Origin: JAPUME01 sp027294185
GTDB taxonomy: Bacteria > Acidobacteriota > Terriglobia > UBA7540 > JAPUME01
Assembly: GCA_963555835.3 (NCBI GenBank)
Contig: CAUVWZ020000002.1
Location: 2,356,001 to 2,420,000 of the forward strand
DNA length: 64,000 nt
Direction: 5' to 3'
The notes under the pieces were generated by a model, which saw only the letters and a list, made by a program, of their open reading frames with translations, had not been told where the DNA came from and did not search any database. Shown here piece after piece: positions 44,079 to 53,916 of the stretch. The position numbers were made by a program, and so were the translations under genes. Numbering within the stretch: the first letter of the stretch is position 1; each line of letters opens with the position of its first letter.

Positions 44079-45473
44079 ATGAGAAGGGAAACCAAAAGGC
44101 GGCTCCGTGCTGCGCTCCTCGGATCGATTGTCTGGCTGGCAACGGCGATTGCGCTCTCGGCGGCGGAAGCCCGGGTGCCGAAGACGGAATTTCACGACGT
44201 GCGGCTGGAGAACGGGCTGCGGGTTCTGCTGGTCGAGGACCACTCGGCTCCGGTGATTTCCATTGCCGTGACCTACAACGTCGGCTCGCGCAATGAGCGG
44301 CCCGGACGGACCGGGTTCGCGCACCTGTTCGAGCACATGATGTTCAAAGGCTCGGAGAACGTCGGCACGGGCGAGCATTTCGTGCTGATCTTCAACAACG
44401 GCGGCAGCATGAACGGCACGACCAGCGAGGATCGCACGAACTATTTTGAGACTCTGCCGGCCAATCAGCTGGACCTGGCGCTGTTTCTCGAAGCGGACCG
44501 CATGCGCTCGCTCGCGCTTTCCGACGAGAACCTGGATAATCAGCGAAAGGCCGTTCAGGAGGAGCGCCGCCTGAGAGTCGACAACCAGCCTTACGGGAAG
44601 TCGTACCTCGAAATCGACAACCTTGCCTACGACAACTTTGCCTACAAGCATTCCGTGATCGGCTCGATGGAGGATCTGGACGCGGCGACGCTCGAGGACG
44701 TGCGCGAGTTCTTCCGCATCTACTATGCTCCGAACAATGCCGTTGTCTCACTGGCAGGGGATTTTGACCTCGACGAATGTCTTGAGAAAGTGAAGAAGTA
44801 TTTCGGCGGTATTCCCTCCCAACCCGCGGCGCCGCAGCCCAGGATCACCGAGCCCGAGCACTACGGCGAGCGCCGGACCACCATCCACGACCCGCTGGCG
44901 CGTCTGCCGCAGATTCTGATGGCCTATCACATCCCTCGCGGGAATACGGAGGAGAACTATGCCCTCTCCGTGCTCGACTCGGTGCTCGGTTCCGGCCGCA
45001 GTTCCCGTTTCTACCAACGCCTTGTGAAGGAGAAGCAGTTGGCCCGCAGGACGTCCGTTCAGGCCGACAATCGCCGGGGCCCGAGCCTGTTCTACATTAT
45101 GGCCACGCCGCGGCCCGGCGTACCCGTCGAGGACCTAGAAAAAGCCATTCTGGAGGAGCTCGCCGAAGTACAGCAGAATGGAATCACCGAGCAGGAACTG
45201 GAAAAAGCTCAGGCGCAGATTCGTCGCCGGGCGATTCTGGGGTTGCGGTCGTCTCAAGCCACGGCGCGCCGTCTCGGCGAGTATGTGGTGAAGTTCGACG
45301 ACCCGAACCTGATCAACACATTGTTCGATAAGTACGCCGCCGTCACGCGGGATGCCATCCAAGAGGCGGCAAAGCAATACTTGATTGAGAAGAACCGTAC
45401 GGTGGTAATAACTCAGCCAGCCCAAAGGTCCGGACCCGCGGGCGGTGCGCGACCCGAGAGAGGGAATCTATGA
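44079..45473 (+). CDS. M16 zinc peptidase, catalytically intact, exported
   Basis: About 464 residues with a signal peptide (LLGSIVWLATAIALSAAEA). The inverted zinc motif HLFEH is at 82-86 and a third ligand Glu is expected in KAVQEERRLRV. It should degrade peptides in the periplasm. GAGGGG precedes ATG 44079; GTG 44076 is possible too. It overlaps the next M16 gene by four bases (ATGA). A TACAAT at 44005 may be the promoter. Confidence 0.92.
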   Translation: MRRETKRRLRAALLGSIVWLATAIALSAAEARVPKTEFHDVRLENGLRVLLVEDHSAPVISIAVTYNVGSRNERPGRTGFAHLFEHMMFKGSENVGTGEHFVLIFNNGGSMNGTTSEDRTNYFETLPANQLDLALFLEADRMRSLALSDENLDNQRKAVQEERRLRVDNQPYGKSYLEIDNLAYDNFAYKHSVIGSMEDLDAATLEDVREFFRIYYAPNNAVVSLAGDFDLDECLEKVKKYFGGIPSQPAAPQPRITEPEHYGERRTTIHDPLARLPQILMAYHIPRGNTEENYALSVLDSVLGSGRSSRFYQRLVKEKQLARRTSVQADNRRGPSLFYIMATPRPGVPVEDLEKAILEELAEVQQNGITEQELEKAQAQIRRRAILGLRSSQATARRLGEYVVKFDDPNLINTLFDKYAAVTRDAIQEAAKQYLIEKNRTVVITQPAQRSGPAGGARPERGNL

Positions 45474-46945
45474 GGCACAGCAAACTGATTCCGGCACTGC
45501 TCATTTTCCTGATGGGGACCGTCTCCCTGACTCCCGCTCAGGCTCAGGGAGACAAGATCGTCCCCATGAAGGGGGCAGACATCAAGGGGCGGGCACCGGT
45601 GAACCGCGAGATTCTTCGCGTCACTTTGCCTCGCCCGACCCAACACCGCCTGTCGAATGGCTTGAGGGTGCTGATCCTTGAAAATCACAAGCTGCCCACG
45701 GTGGCATTCTCCCTGATGATCAAAACCGGCGCTCTGTCCGACCCGCCGGATTTGCCCGGCTTGGCCGGCTTCGTCGCGGAGATGCTCCGGGAGGGTACGG
45801 TGCGCCGTACCAGCGAACAGTTGGCCGAAGAAGTAGACAGGATCGGCGCAAGCCTCGGGGCCAGCGCCGGGTTCGGCTCCAGTACCTCTCGGGTGACTGC
45901 CTCGGGGCTGGTGGAAAACACCGATCAGCTTCTCGACCTGATGACCGACATCGTGCGCAACGCGACGTTCCCCGCCGAGGAACTCGATAAATTCAAGCTC
46001 CGCGAGATGGCCGACCTCGAGCGGCAGCGAGCCAATCCCAGCTTCCTGGCGCGCGAGAGATTCTACAGTGTGCTCTACGGCGACTTCCCGGCTGCCCGGG
46101 TGTCGTCCACTCCGGAATCGGTCGAGAAAGTAACAACGGAGCACCTGAAGGACTTCCACTCCGCCTATTACCGCCCGAATAACGCGATTCTGGGCGTGGT
46201 GGGAGATGTGACTCCTGAGAGCGTGATGCCGCTTGTTGAGAAGTATTTCGGCGTTTGGGAGCGGGCACGAATCCCCTCCGGCAAACTTCCCCGTTTGGCC
46301 AAGCTCGGAGCGAGCACGATTCACCTCGTGGACCGACCCGATTCGGTCCAGACGAACCTCATCGCCGGAAACCACAGTCTCACCCGGAAGGACCCGGATT
46401 TCATTCCCCTCAACGTAATGAATCGAATCCTGGGTGGCGGACCGGCCTCCCGGCTTTTCCTGAATCTGCGGGAGGACAAGGGCTACACTTACGGCGCCTA
46501 TAGCAGCTTCCGCTCCGGCGTCTATCCGGGTCCCTGGAGCGCGGCGACACAGGTTCGCACCGAGGTTTCCGAACTTTCGTTAAGGGAGATGTTCGGGGAG
46601 TTCAAACGCATACGCGAGGAGCCGGTTCCGGAGAAGGAGCTTGACGACGCCCGGCGCGCCATGGTCGCGAGTTTCGCCCTTTCACTCGAACGGCCCGGCA
46701 GGGTGCTCAGGAATTGGCTGACCGTGGAGTATTATGGCCTCTCCGAGGACTACTGGGACCGCTACCCGGAAAAGGTCGCCGGCGTTGACGCCAAGGTGGT
46801 TCAGAAGATGGCCACGAAATATGTGGACCTGGATCACATGCAGATCGTGGCCGTGGGCGACGAGTCAAAGATCAAAGAGGGTCTGGAGAAGTTCGGCAAC
46901 GTCGTCACCTACGATACCGAGGGGCGCCGCAAGGACGAGCAGTAA
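45470..46945 (+). CDS. M16 peptidase-like partner lacking the zinc motif, exported
   Basis: 491 residues of the same M16 fold with its own signal peptide (LIPALLIFLMGTVSLTPAQA). At the HxxEH place it has AGFVAEMLREGT, so zinc cannot be bound; an inactive subunit. In M16B enzymes an active and an inactive subunit form a heterodimer, and the four-base overlap supports equal production. It still has the substrate-site GPWSAATQVRTEV segment of the C-terminal half. Confidence 0.92.
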   Translation: MRHSKLIPALLIFLMGTVSLTPAQAQGDKIVPMKGADIKGRAPVNREILRVTLPRPTQHRLSNGLRVLILENHKLPTVAFSLMIKTGALSDPPDLPGLAGFVAEMLREGTVRRTSEQLAEEVDRIGASLGASAGFGSSTSRVTASGLVENTDQLLDLMTDIVRNATFPAEELDKFKLREMADLERQRANPSFLARERFYSVLYGDFPAARVSSTPESVEKVTTEHLKDFHSAYYRPNNAILGVVGDVTPESVMPLVEKYFGVWERARIPSGKLPRLAKLGASTIHLVDRPDSVQTNLIAGNHSLTRKDPDFIPLNVMNRILGGGPASRLFLNLREDKGYTYGAYSSFRSGVYPGPWSAATQVRTEVSELSLREMFGEFKRIREEPVPEKELDDARRAMVASFALSLERPGRVLRNWLTVEYYGLSEDYWDRYPEKVAGVDAKVVQKMATKYVDLDHMQIVAVGDESKIKEGLEKFGNVVTYDTEGRRKDEQ

Positions 46946-47004
46946 TCGCGCAACTCGGTTCCCGCCATAATGCGCCTCAGGAGCGACAGAGATCAGGGCG
47001 GACT

Positions 47005-49059
47005 ATGAAGCGAAAGGGAAAGGGCTACTTCGCTCAGCCCACCGTAGCCACTGGCCTTACCTTCTCTCTTCTGGCCGGATTCCTGGACGTTCTCTTCAGC
47101 TTGACGCAGGGGTCTGCGGGGTTCGCCTCGTTCCCATTTCTGCTCTCCTCGCTGGCGGTTACGATCATCCTGTTCTTCCTTTCTCACCGAGTGCTCCATT
47201 CCCTGGCGGCTTTCCTGCTCAAACGCTGGATTAAAGTTGACACCATCTCACTATCAGTTGCTATTGCTTTGGTCCTGGGATTGACGCTCGTGCTTTCGGG
47301 AGCCGCGGGTCTGATTCCACCTCCCATGGAAGGAAAAGAGAGCTCAAAGCTGATTCTCCTGGTCGTATTTGCAGTTGTGGTCTCCCTCGGCGGCTATGTC
47401 GCGGTGAAGACTCTTCAGAATCTTCCCGGCTACAAGGATGGGGCCGCGCTGTTTAGCCTGGCAGGGCCACTTGTCGCGGCCGAGGCGGCGTTCTTTCTGG
47501 GGTTGCGCCATCCCAGGCTGGGAGTCGGCCTATCCCCCTATTCGTTTTTCGAGCAGGTCTCGATCTTACTTGTGGTCTTGTTGAGTATCGCCCTGGTGCG
47601 GAGATTTCGACGCCGGTTTCCAGTGGGGCGGGCATTGGGAGCCTTTGCTGCGCTCATCCTGGCCAGTGCCCTGCTGGTCGGGGCCGAGGCCCATCGATCT
47701 GCGGAACCCTCTGATTCGACGAGTGAGGACCACACCGTAGGCCATGTGATTCTTATCACCGTCGACACACTTCGCGCGGATAGGATCTCGGCCTACAATC
47801 CCGAGGCCCTCCCCACGCCCTCGATCGACCGACTGGCAAAGGATGCGTTGTTGTTTACCAAAGCGCTTTCCCCCGCTCCCTGGACCTTGCCTGCCATGAC
47901 GTCCATTATGACCGGCGTTTCACCCTCGGTTCACGGCGCGACGAATCATGCCTCCCGGGTCCCCGACAACGCGATGACACTTGCCGAGTACATGAACCAA
48001 GAAGGCTACCGAACCGCAGCGATTGGCGACAATTCCCTGCTCAAGCCGGCGCACAACCTGACCCAGGGATTCGACGAATACGACTTTTTTCCGAAACGGT
48101 CGTTGGGGGATTCCTTCGGTGCGTTTCTTCTACAGACCCGACGGCGGTTTCAACCGGAGGTTTCGACCGACGATCTGACGGATCTTTTTATTCAGTGGCT
48201 ACGGGCGAACCGGAAAAATGATTTCTTCCTATGGCTCCATTACTACGATCCTCATGAACCCTATGCTCCCCCGCCCCGATCGCTTCCGGAGGAATCGCCG
48301 GAGCCGGGCATCGGGACCTATTTCGGCCGGGGCAAGGAGGTTCGAGGAGGCCAGTTTGTTCCCTCGCTTGCCGAGCGCGGCTGGATCAGGAGGCTCTATG
48401 AGAGCGAAGTTCGATACGTCGATCAGAATATCGGAGCGCTATTGGAAATACTCGACCGGTTGGGACTCTATCGGGATTCCTTGATCGTGCTCACAAGCGA
48501 CCACGGGGAAGAGTTTTGGGAACACGGGGGCTTGGGCCACGGTCACTCGCTTCACGACGAGTTGCTTTGGGTCCCGCTGATGATTAAGCTCCCCGGATTG
48601 GCCGCAAGGGGACAAATCAGTTCTCTGGTGGATACCACCAGCCTGACTCCCACCCTATTGGAACTTTGCGGAATTCCCTACCGGCCGGACGGTTTTTCCG
48701 CCGGCTCGCTGGTTTCCCTGTGGAGTGAGGGGCGAGAGCCTTACCGCGCGCAACCTATTGTCAGCACAGGACTTCTCTATTTCGAAGACCGGGAGTCCAT
48801 CATTTTCCAGGACATGAAATACATGCGAACCCTCACCGGCGACCGGGAGGAACTCTATGACCTCGTCCAGGACCCGGCCGAAAAAATCTCCCTGGTTCGC
48901 GCCTTGCCGGAAAAGGTTCGAGAAGCAAAACGGCTCCTGGCGAACCATCATCGCAAGTCAGGGGATTTGCGCCGCCGCTATCGGATCGGCGATGCTGAAG
49001 AGGTCCAGTTGGACGAGGAGACCAGAGAACGCCTCCGTTCTCTCGGCACCATTCAGTGA
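47005..49059 (+). CDS. Membrane sulfatase-fold hydrolase/transferase, Thr-nucleophile type
   Basis: 684 residues. About seven membrane helices (residues 15-230) are followed by a sulfatase / alkaline-phosphatase-fold domain facing outward: TVDTLRADRISAY (metal), SPAPWTLPAMTSIMTG and SDHGEEFWEHGGLGHGHSL. Where FGly sulfatases have Cys, here Thr294 in APWT is the likely nucleophile, as in phosphoethanolamine- or phosphoglycerol-transferases. So it may modify lipids or glycans. It overlaps the next paralogue. Confidence 0.85.
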   Translation: MKRKGKGYFAQPTVATGLTFSLLAGFLDVLFSLTQGSAGFASFPFLLSSLAVTIILFFLSHRVLHSLAAFLLKRWIKVDTISLSVAIALVLGLTLVLSGAAGLIPPPMEGKESSKLILLVVFAVVVSLGGYVAVKTLQNLPGYKDGAALFSLAGPLVAAEAAFFLGLRHPRLGVGLSPYSFFEQVSILLVVLLSIALVRRFRRRFPVGRALGAFAALILASALLVGAEAHRSAEPSDSTSEDHTVGHVILITVDTLRADRISAYNPEALPTPSIDRLAKDALLFTKALSPAPWTLPAMTSIMTGVSPSVHGATNHASRVPDNAMTLAEYMNQEGYRTAAIGDNSLLKPAHNLTQGFDEYDFFPKRSLGDSFGAFLLQTRRRFQPEVSTDDLTDLFIQWLRANRKNDFFLWLHYYDPHEPYAPPPRSLPEESPEPGIGTYFGRGKEVRGGQFVPSLAERGWIRRLYESEVRYVDQNIGALLEILDRLGLYRDSLIVLTSDHGEEFWEHGGLGHGHSLHDELLWVPLMIKLPGLAARGQISSLVDTTSLTPTLLELCGIPYRPDGFSAGSLVSLWSEGREPYRAQPIVSTGLLYFEDRESIIFQDMKYMRTLTGDREELYDLVQDPAEKISLVRALPEKVREAKRLLANHHRKSGDLRRRYRIGDAEEVQLDEETRERLRSLGTIQ

Positions 49060-50522
49060 TGAGATTTGTAGAACTGAAGAAGAGACTCGCCGCCCGGAAC
49101 AATCTCCCGCTTCTGCTGGTTTTTCTCGTGCTTCTCGCCGGGTGCTCAGGAGATAGGGAATCAAGCACTGCCTATGAGGGCTTCGAGGCCAGGAAACATC
49201 CTACGCCCCGGGTGATCTTAATCACGGTGGATACGCTGCGAGCCGACGCCCTGTCCAGTTATCATCCTCAGGGTGGGCCCACACCATCGGTAGACCGGCT
49301 GGCTGAAGATGGAGTTCTTTTCAATCACGTCATGGCCGTGGCGCCCTGGACTCTGCCTTCCCTGGCCTCCCTGCTCACGGGGGTTGCTCCGAATGTGCAC
49401 GGCGCGGTGGGGCGAGAATCGGTTGTTCCCAACGATCTCCCTACTCTGGCTGAGTATATGCGGGATGCGGGATATTTGACTGCCGGGTTGGGTTCGAATC
49501 CCTACCTTCGTCCCCGCTCGGGATTATCCCGGGGATTCCTGCGCTATGACATCTTCCCCAGGGAGGAAGCGAATTCGCTGCTTGAAAAATTCAATCGGTG
49601 GCGATCTCCCACCCCATCAGACCCGTCCACGGCTGAACTAACCGATATGGCCGTTCAATGGATTCAGGCGAACCATGAAAAGGACTTCTTTCTATGGGTC
49701 CATTACCTGGACCCGCATACGCCTTACGCTCCCCCACAGGAGTTTCTCCCTCAGGCCCAACCTCTTCCGCGAATCGGGACCAGCTTCGGTATGGTGTCTG
49801 AAATCCTGGGCGGGACCTTCGTCCCTTCTCTGGCCGAAAGAGCGTGGATCAAGGAACTCTACCGGGCGGAAGTTCGCTATATCGACGAGAGCCTCGGAAG
49901 GCTGATCGATACCCTGAAGCGGTTGAACTTGTACAGGGACTCGCTCATCGTATTCACCAGCGACCACGGAGAGGAATTTTGGGAGCACGGCACGAGTGGC
50001 CACGGTCACACACTTTATGACGAGGTGCTGCGGGTTCCCCTGATTCTCAAGCTCCCCCAGTCGGCCTCCACACGCAGGATAAATACCCTGGTAGCGAACG
50101 CGGGCCTCAAGCCTACCATTTTGGATCTCTGTGAAATTCCGTATTCCGAGGAGATGTTTTCCTACTCTTCTCTTCGCACGTCATGGGAATCTCGGACCCA
50201 TCCCTCCTCAGCGCAACCCATTTACTCCACGGGATTGCACTATTACGAGGACAGGGAAGCGATCGTTTTTGAGGGGATGAAATACGTACGGCTCTCCCTC
50301 ACCCGCAAGGAAGAACTCTATGACCTTACCCAGGACCCCGAAGAACAGTTCTCCGTCGTGCGTTCCAATCCCGACATAGTCAAAGAAGCACAATCTCTTC
50401 TGGATGAACAAGCCCGGCAGGCTGAGAGACTCCGCAAACACTATGGGGTCACCAGCGGGGAAGCAAAGCCACTCGACCCCGAAACCGAGGAGCGGCTCAA
50501 ATCCCTGGGCTACGTGCAATAA
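49059..50522 (+). CDS. Lipoprotein sulfatase-fold hydrolase/transferase, paralogue of the gene before
   Basis: About 487 residues; a lipobox LLAGC replaces the membrane helices of its neighbour. The catalytic domain is closely similar: TVDTLRADALSSY, VAPWTLPSLASLLTGV, SDHGEEFWEHGTSGHGHTL. Thr of APWT is again the presumed nucleophile. Start ATG 49059 shares one base with the previous stop; GTG 49056 is possible. A tandem duplication with different anchoring is the likely origin. Substrate unknown. Confidence 0.85.
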   Translation: MRFVELKKRLAARNNLPLLLVFLVLLAGCSGDRESSTAYEGFEARKHPTPRVILITVDTLRADALSSYHPQGGPTPSVDRLAEDGVLFNHVMAVAPWTLPSLASLLTGVAPNVHGAVGRESVVPNDLPTLAEYMRDAGYLTAGLGSNPYLRPRSGLSRGFLRYDIFPREEANSLLEKFNRWRSPTPSDPSTAELTDMAVQWIQANHEKDFFLWVHYLDPHTPYAPPQEFLPQAQPLPRIGTSFGMVSEILGGTFVPSLAERAWIKELYRAEVRYIDESLGRLIDTLKRLNLYRDSLIVFTSDHGEEFWEHGTSGHGHTLYDEVLRVPLILKLPQSASTRRINTLVANAGLKPTILDLCEIPYSEEMFSYSSLRTSWESRTHPSSAQPIYSTGLHYYEDREAIVFEGMKYVRLSLTRKEELYDLTQDPEEQFSVVRSNPDIVKEAQSLLDEQARQAERLRKHYGVTSGEAKPLDPETEERLKSLGYVQ

Positions 50523-50549
50523 GTCGCTTGTTTTCTTAGTGTTGTCGGC

Positions 50550-50912
50550 TTAGAGGTTTATCTTGTGGGGGAGAGTTCGTTTGCGGCGAGCGCGGCGCTG
50601 GTCGGGCTCGCTGCGCAGCTTGGCCTGGTGCTTGGTGAGTTCACGGAGAAGCCCCGACATCGCATGCTTGAGGGATATCACAGGTTGAGCCGCTTCTTCA
50701 CCTGCGTTCAGTGTGCCGGAAGGCAGGCGAAGCGTGACCGATGAGATGTAGCGTGTGACCGACCTCGTCCGTCGGACCAAGCTTACATGCAGGGTTACCA
50801 GGTCGGGGTGCACTTTCTTCAAACGCTTGGCGAGTTTGGCTTCCTGCCGCTGTAACTCCTTTTCAATGTGCTTGTGATTAGGGAGGTCATGGTAGCTTAC
50901 GTGGGTCTTCAT
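50550..50912 (-). CDS. HPF/RaiA-like ribosome hibernation protein
   Basis: 120 residues of the S30AE type fold: HIEKELQRQEAKLAKRLKKV, then LVTLHVSLVRRTRSVTRYIS and ISLKHAMSGLLRELTKHQAKL. Such proteins bind the 30S decoding region and silence ribosomes in stationary phase. No C-terminal dimerisation domain, so a short type. The very basic tail RRARRKRTLPHKINL is unusual and may help RNA binding. Convergent with the sulfatase-fold pair. Confidence 0.82.
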   Translation of the reverse strand: MKTHVSYHDLPNHKHIEKELQRQEAKLAKRLKKVHPDLVTLHVSLVRRTRSVTRYISSVTLRLPSGTLNAGEEAAQPVISLKHAMSGLLRELTKHQAKLRSEPDQRRARRKRTLPHKINL

Positions 50913-51100
50913 CGAATCTGGTTTCCTGGGGCCATTTGGATCAAATCTTCCCGTCCTGTCTTATGGAAAACACCAATTTAGCATACTCGCCACCGGTTAA
51001 GCACGGCAGCGAATTTGGTTTTGGTGAATAATTAATGCACCCACCCGGCTCCCACCAAAACCTGTACTCCCTTTGTGACACTATGCCCCCTCAGGAAATA

Positions 51101-52783
51101 TTACCCAGCATTGCTTTTGCCGGGACCGTAGAGGACCTTGCCGGGGAGTGCCCCCGTAGGCTGGCCACGCTCTAAAACCAGTTTTCCGTTTACGATGACA
51201 TACACAATTCCGAGGGGAAATTGGTTGGGTTCATCGAAAGTGGCCTGATCACGCACTGCAGTTGAATCGAAGATAGTGACATCGGCCCACCTGCCCTCTT
51301 CAATCCGCCCACGATCGTGAATCCCGATCTTCTCCGCATTCATCCCCGTTATCTTGTGAATCGCCTCTGGAAGCGTAAGGACTTTAAGTTCATTGACATA
51401 CCTTCCGAGGAGACGAGGGAAAGTCCCGTAATAACGCGGGTGGGGATTCTGCTGGCCTAATAAACCGTCTGGACGGACTGCTGTGCCGTCTGAGCCCACA
51501 GAGGTCCAGGGCTGCTTCAGGGCCAACTGCATATCGGCCTCGGTGTGGTGGAAATAGACCGTGCGCACAGAACCGTTCTCTTCCAGCAGCACATCAAACA
51601 GGACTTTGAACCCGTCCTCGCCACGCGCCTCAATAAGCTCGCTCATGCGTTTTCCCTGAAAGGGCTTGTTTTTGGGTTGCGAGAAGGAGACCAGCAGCAT
51701 ACGGTCCCAGCCGCCGGGCGCGCTGTAGTGGTTGTACCAGCCCGGCAGGCCGCTCAGGATGTCGCGGCGAATCCGGATTCGCATGGCCGGGTCTTTGAGC
51801 CGCTCCAACATCATTTCGTTTCCGCCGTCGTGGGCCCAGGGAGGAATGATGGCCCGCAGGTTATTCTGTCCCGCCGTGTAGGGATAGACGTTGGCTTGGA
51901 TGTTGAGCCCCTCCTGCCGTGCTTCCTCGATCAGTGCCACGACTTCCTCCATGCGGCCCCAGAGGTCTTTGTGGGCGATTTTCAGGTGGATGATGTCGAC
52001 CGGGATGGAGGCTCCCCTGCCGACGGCGATGGCCTCCTTGACGGCGTCGAATACCCCTTCGCCCTCATCTCGAATGTGGGTCGAGTAGATTCCGCCGTAG
52101 CCCTGGGCAACCTTGGCGAGCGCGACCAGCTCATCGGTCGTGGCCAGGCTCCAGGGCGGCATGAGTAGAGAGGTGGAAAGACCCAGCGCCCCCTCCTGCA
52201 TGGCTTGTGCTACAAGTTTCTTCATCTCTTCCAGTTCTTCATTGCTTGGGCTGCGGTTTTCATAGCCTACGATACAGGTCCACACCTGCCCCTGTCCTAC
52301 GTAGGAGGCCACGTTAGTGGCAATCCCCTGTTTTTCCAGGCGTTCGAAGTAGCCGCCCAGTGTGGTCCAAACGAGTTCCAGCCCGTAGGGAAGCTCCCGC
52401 GAGGCCTTGCCCACCACAGGACCCGCTGACCCGGACTCTCCCAGGATCATCGTCGTAACTCCCTGACGGACCATGCTTTCCGCGCGCGGGTCAACGAGAA
52501 TCGTGTTGTCGGAGTGATTGTGAATGTCGATGAAGCCGGGCGCGACGACCAATCCTGAGGCGTCAATTATCCCGGTGCTCGAAGCGCTGCCCAGGTCTCC
52601 CACCCTCGCGATTTTCCCGTCGCGGATCCCCACGTCGGCCTTCCGGCCTTCGGTGCCGGTGCCGTCAATCACCGTTCCGTTACGGATTACAAGATCGTAG
52701 GGAGCCTCGCCGCACGCAAACGTCGTAAGCAACAGGGCGGCAAGGCTGCCCAAGAGGCCAGAGTGAAGTTTGCATGGTGACAT
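51101..52783 (-). CDS. N-acyl-D-amino-acid deacylase family amidohydrolase, exported
   Basis: 560 residues. ATG 52783 has GGAGG eight bases upstream and starts a signal peptide (LLGSLAALLLTTFAC); a lipidated Cys is possible although TFAC is a poor lipobox. Metal motifs are FIDIHNHSD, STHIRDEGEGV, VDIIHLKIAHK and SVGSDGTAV, as in D-aminoacylases. It should free D-amino acids from acyl forms or act on related dipeptides. It overlaps nothing and follows the broken glycosidase on the same strand. Confidence 0.88.
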   Translation of the reverse strand: MSPCKLHSGLLGSLAALLLTTFACGEAPYDLVIRNGTVIDGTGTEGRKADVGIRDGKIARVGDLGSASSTGIIDASGLVVAPGFIDIHNHSDNTILVDPRAESMVRQGVTTMILGESGSAGPVVGKASRELPYGLELVWTTLGGYFERLEKQGIATNVASYVGQGQVWTCIVGYENRSPSNEELEEMKKLVAQAMQEGALGLSTSLLMPPWSLATTDELVALAKVAQGYGGIYSTHIRDEGEGVFDAVKEAIAVGRGASIPVDIIHLKIAHKDLWGRMEEVVALIEEARQEGLNIQANVYPYTAGQNNLRAIIPPWAHDGGNEMMLERLKDPAMRIRIRRDILSGLPGWYNHYSAPGGWDRMLLVSFSQPKNKPFQGKRMSELIEARGEDGFKVLFDVLLEENGSVRTVYFHHTEADMQLALKQPWTSVGSDGTAVRPDGLLGQQNPHPRYYGTFPRLLGRYVNELKVLTLPEAIHKITGMNAEKIGIHDRGRIEEGRWADVTIFDSTAVRDQATFDEPNQFPLGIVYVIVNGKLVLERGQPTGALPGKVLYGPGKSNAG

Positions 52784-52818
52784 AAATGAGCCTCCTGCCC
52801 ATGGAGTGCGATCTCCTC

Positions 52819-53909
52819 TTACGGGCCTGTGACTTCCTGGAGCAATCGAAAGAACGCTTTCTTTCGTTCGGTGTTGGTGGACCAATTGGTCGGCGGAGAC
52901 TGGTAGCCTGCTCGGTAGTTGTTCTGGCCGGGGTCGAAGTATCCCCACGAGGCATAGGCACTGATGGCTTTCAACATATTGTTCACGGGCCGGTCAAAGT
53001 TGAAATGGTCGTCCTCGTTAAACAGGATGGGCATGGGGTGGTAGCCGGGAAGGCGACGAGTTTCGGCGACCATGGGGGCAATGCGCTCGGGGTCTTCGAC
53101 GCCGTTTCCATGCATCAGGACGAAGTCGGAGGCGGCCACCACTTCATTTCCCGGAACTCTCCCCCCTCCAAAACTTGTACCCACCAGGAGCCGTCGGCCT
53201 CCGCGGTGGATGGATTTTCCCAGGCGAATCAGCTCGGGACTCCGTGTGGGCGAAGAATTTCATGGTCATACCTGATATTGCACTCGTTGTTGATCTCGAC
53301 CAGAACATTCCGGTAACCGTTGTGGAGCAGCCACTCGAGGGCCTCCCGAAGGCCGCGCTTCACCGCCGCCTCGTCGCGCAGCCGCTCATCCTGCCCGAAG
53401 TAGAAGATGCCCAGGATGGGCGCCATCCCTAATTCGTCCGCCCGGTCTAAAAGTAACTCCAGTCTGCTCAAGTAGTCAGAGCGAAGAGAACCATCGGCCC
53501 GAAAGGCGCTGTTGTGCCAGGGTTGTAGCTTCGTATCCCTAACCGGCCTGCCGCCCTGCAGGTTGATGCTGAAGCTCAACAAGCCGTGCCGCCGCCACTC
53601 GGGCATCGAGGCGAGGAACTCCCGCGTGTTCCTATCCGGATCCCATTTGCCGGTGTCCGGATAGCGCCAGCGGGGACGCGTCTGGGGATTGAGGTCGTCA
53701 AAGATTCCTTGCACCATGCGGGAGTTCATCAACAAGCCTTCGATTCTCATACCCTTATATTTGCGCCCCGCATAGGTGGGGTGGCCGTCGATTAAGAAAC
53801 GCTCCCCTTCGATCGAGAGCGTGGTTCGCCTTTCCCGGGGCATGGGTCCTAATCCTGCCAGAGCCAGTGCAGGGAGTGTTTTCAAAAACTCGCGTCGAAC
53901 TCCATGCAT
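52819..53909 (-). pseudogene. Glycosidase-like (clan GH-A type) secreted protein, broken by one frameshift
   Basis: The 5' frame (53909-53229) has a signal peptide with MHGVRREFLKTLPALALAGL and a TIM-barrel-like section ending NVLVEINNECNIRYDHEILR. It stops at GVPS-TGA. One base shifted, the reading goes on PELIRLGKSIHRGGRRLLVG TSFGGG to 52819, with ILFNEDDHF. A single lost C in a C-run near 53244 explains it. INNE and FNED are candidate catalytic Glu. It may be a sequencing error or a young pseudogene. Full length would be about 363 residues. Confidence 0.75.
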
Positions 53910-53916
53910 AAGCTTT

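Noticed and set aside
53229..53245. TGA in the glycosidase as selenocysteine
   Set aside because: The continuing homology is in another frame, so it is a frameshift and not a recoded stop.
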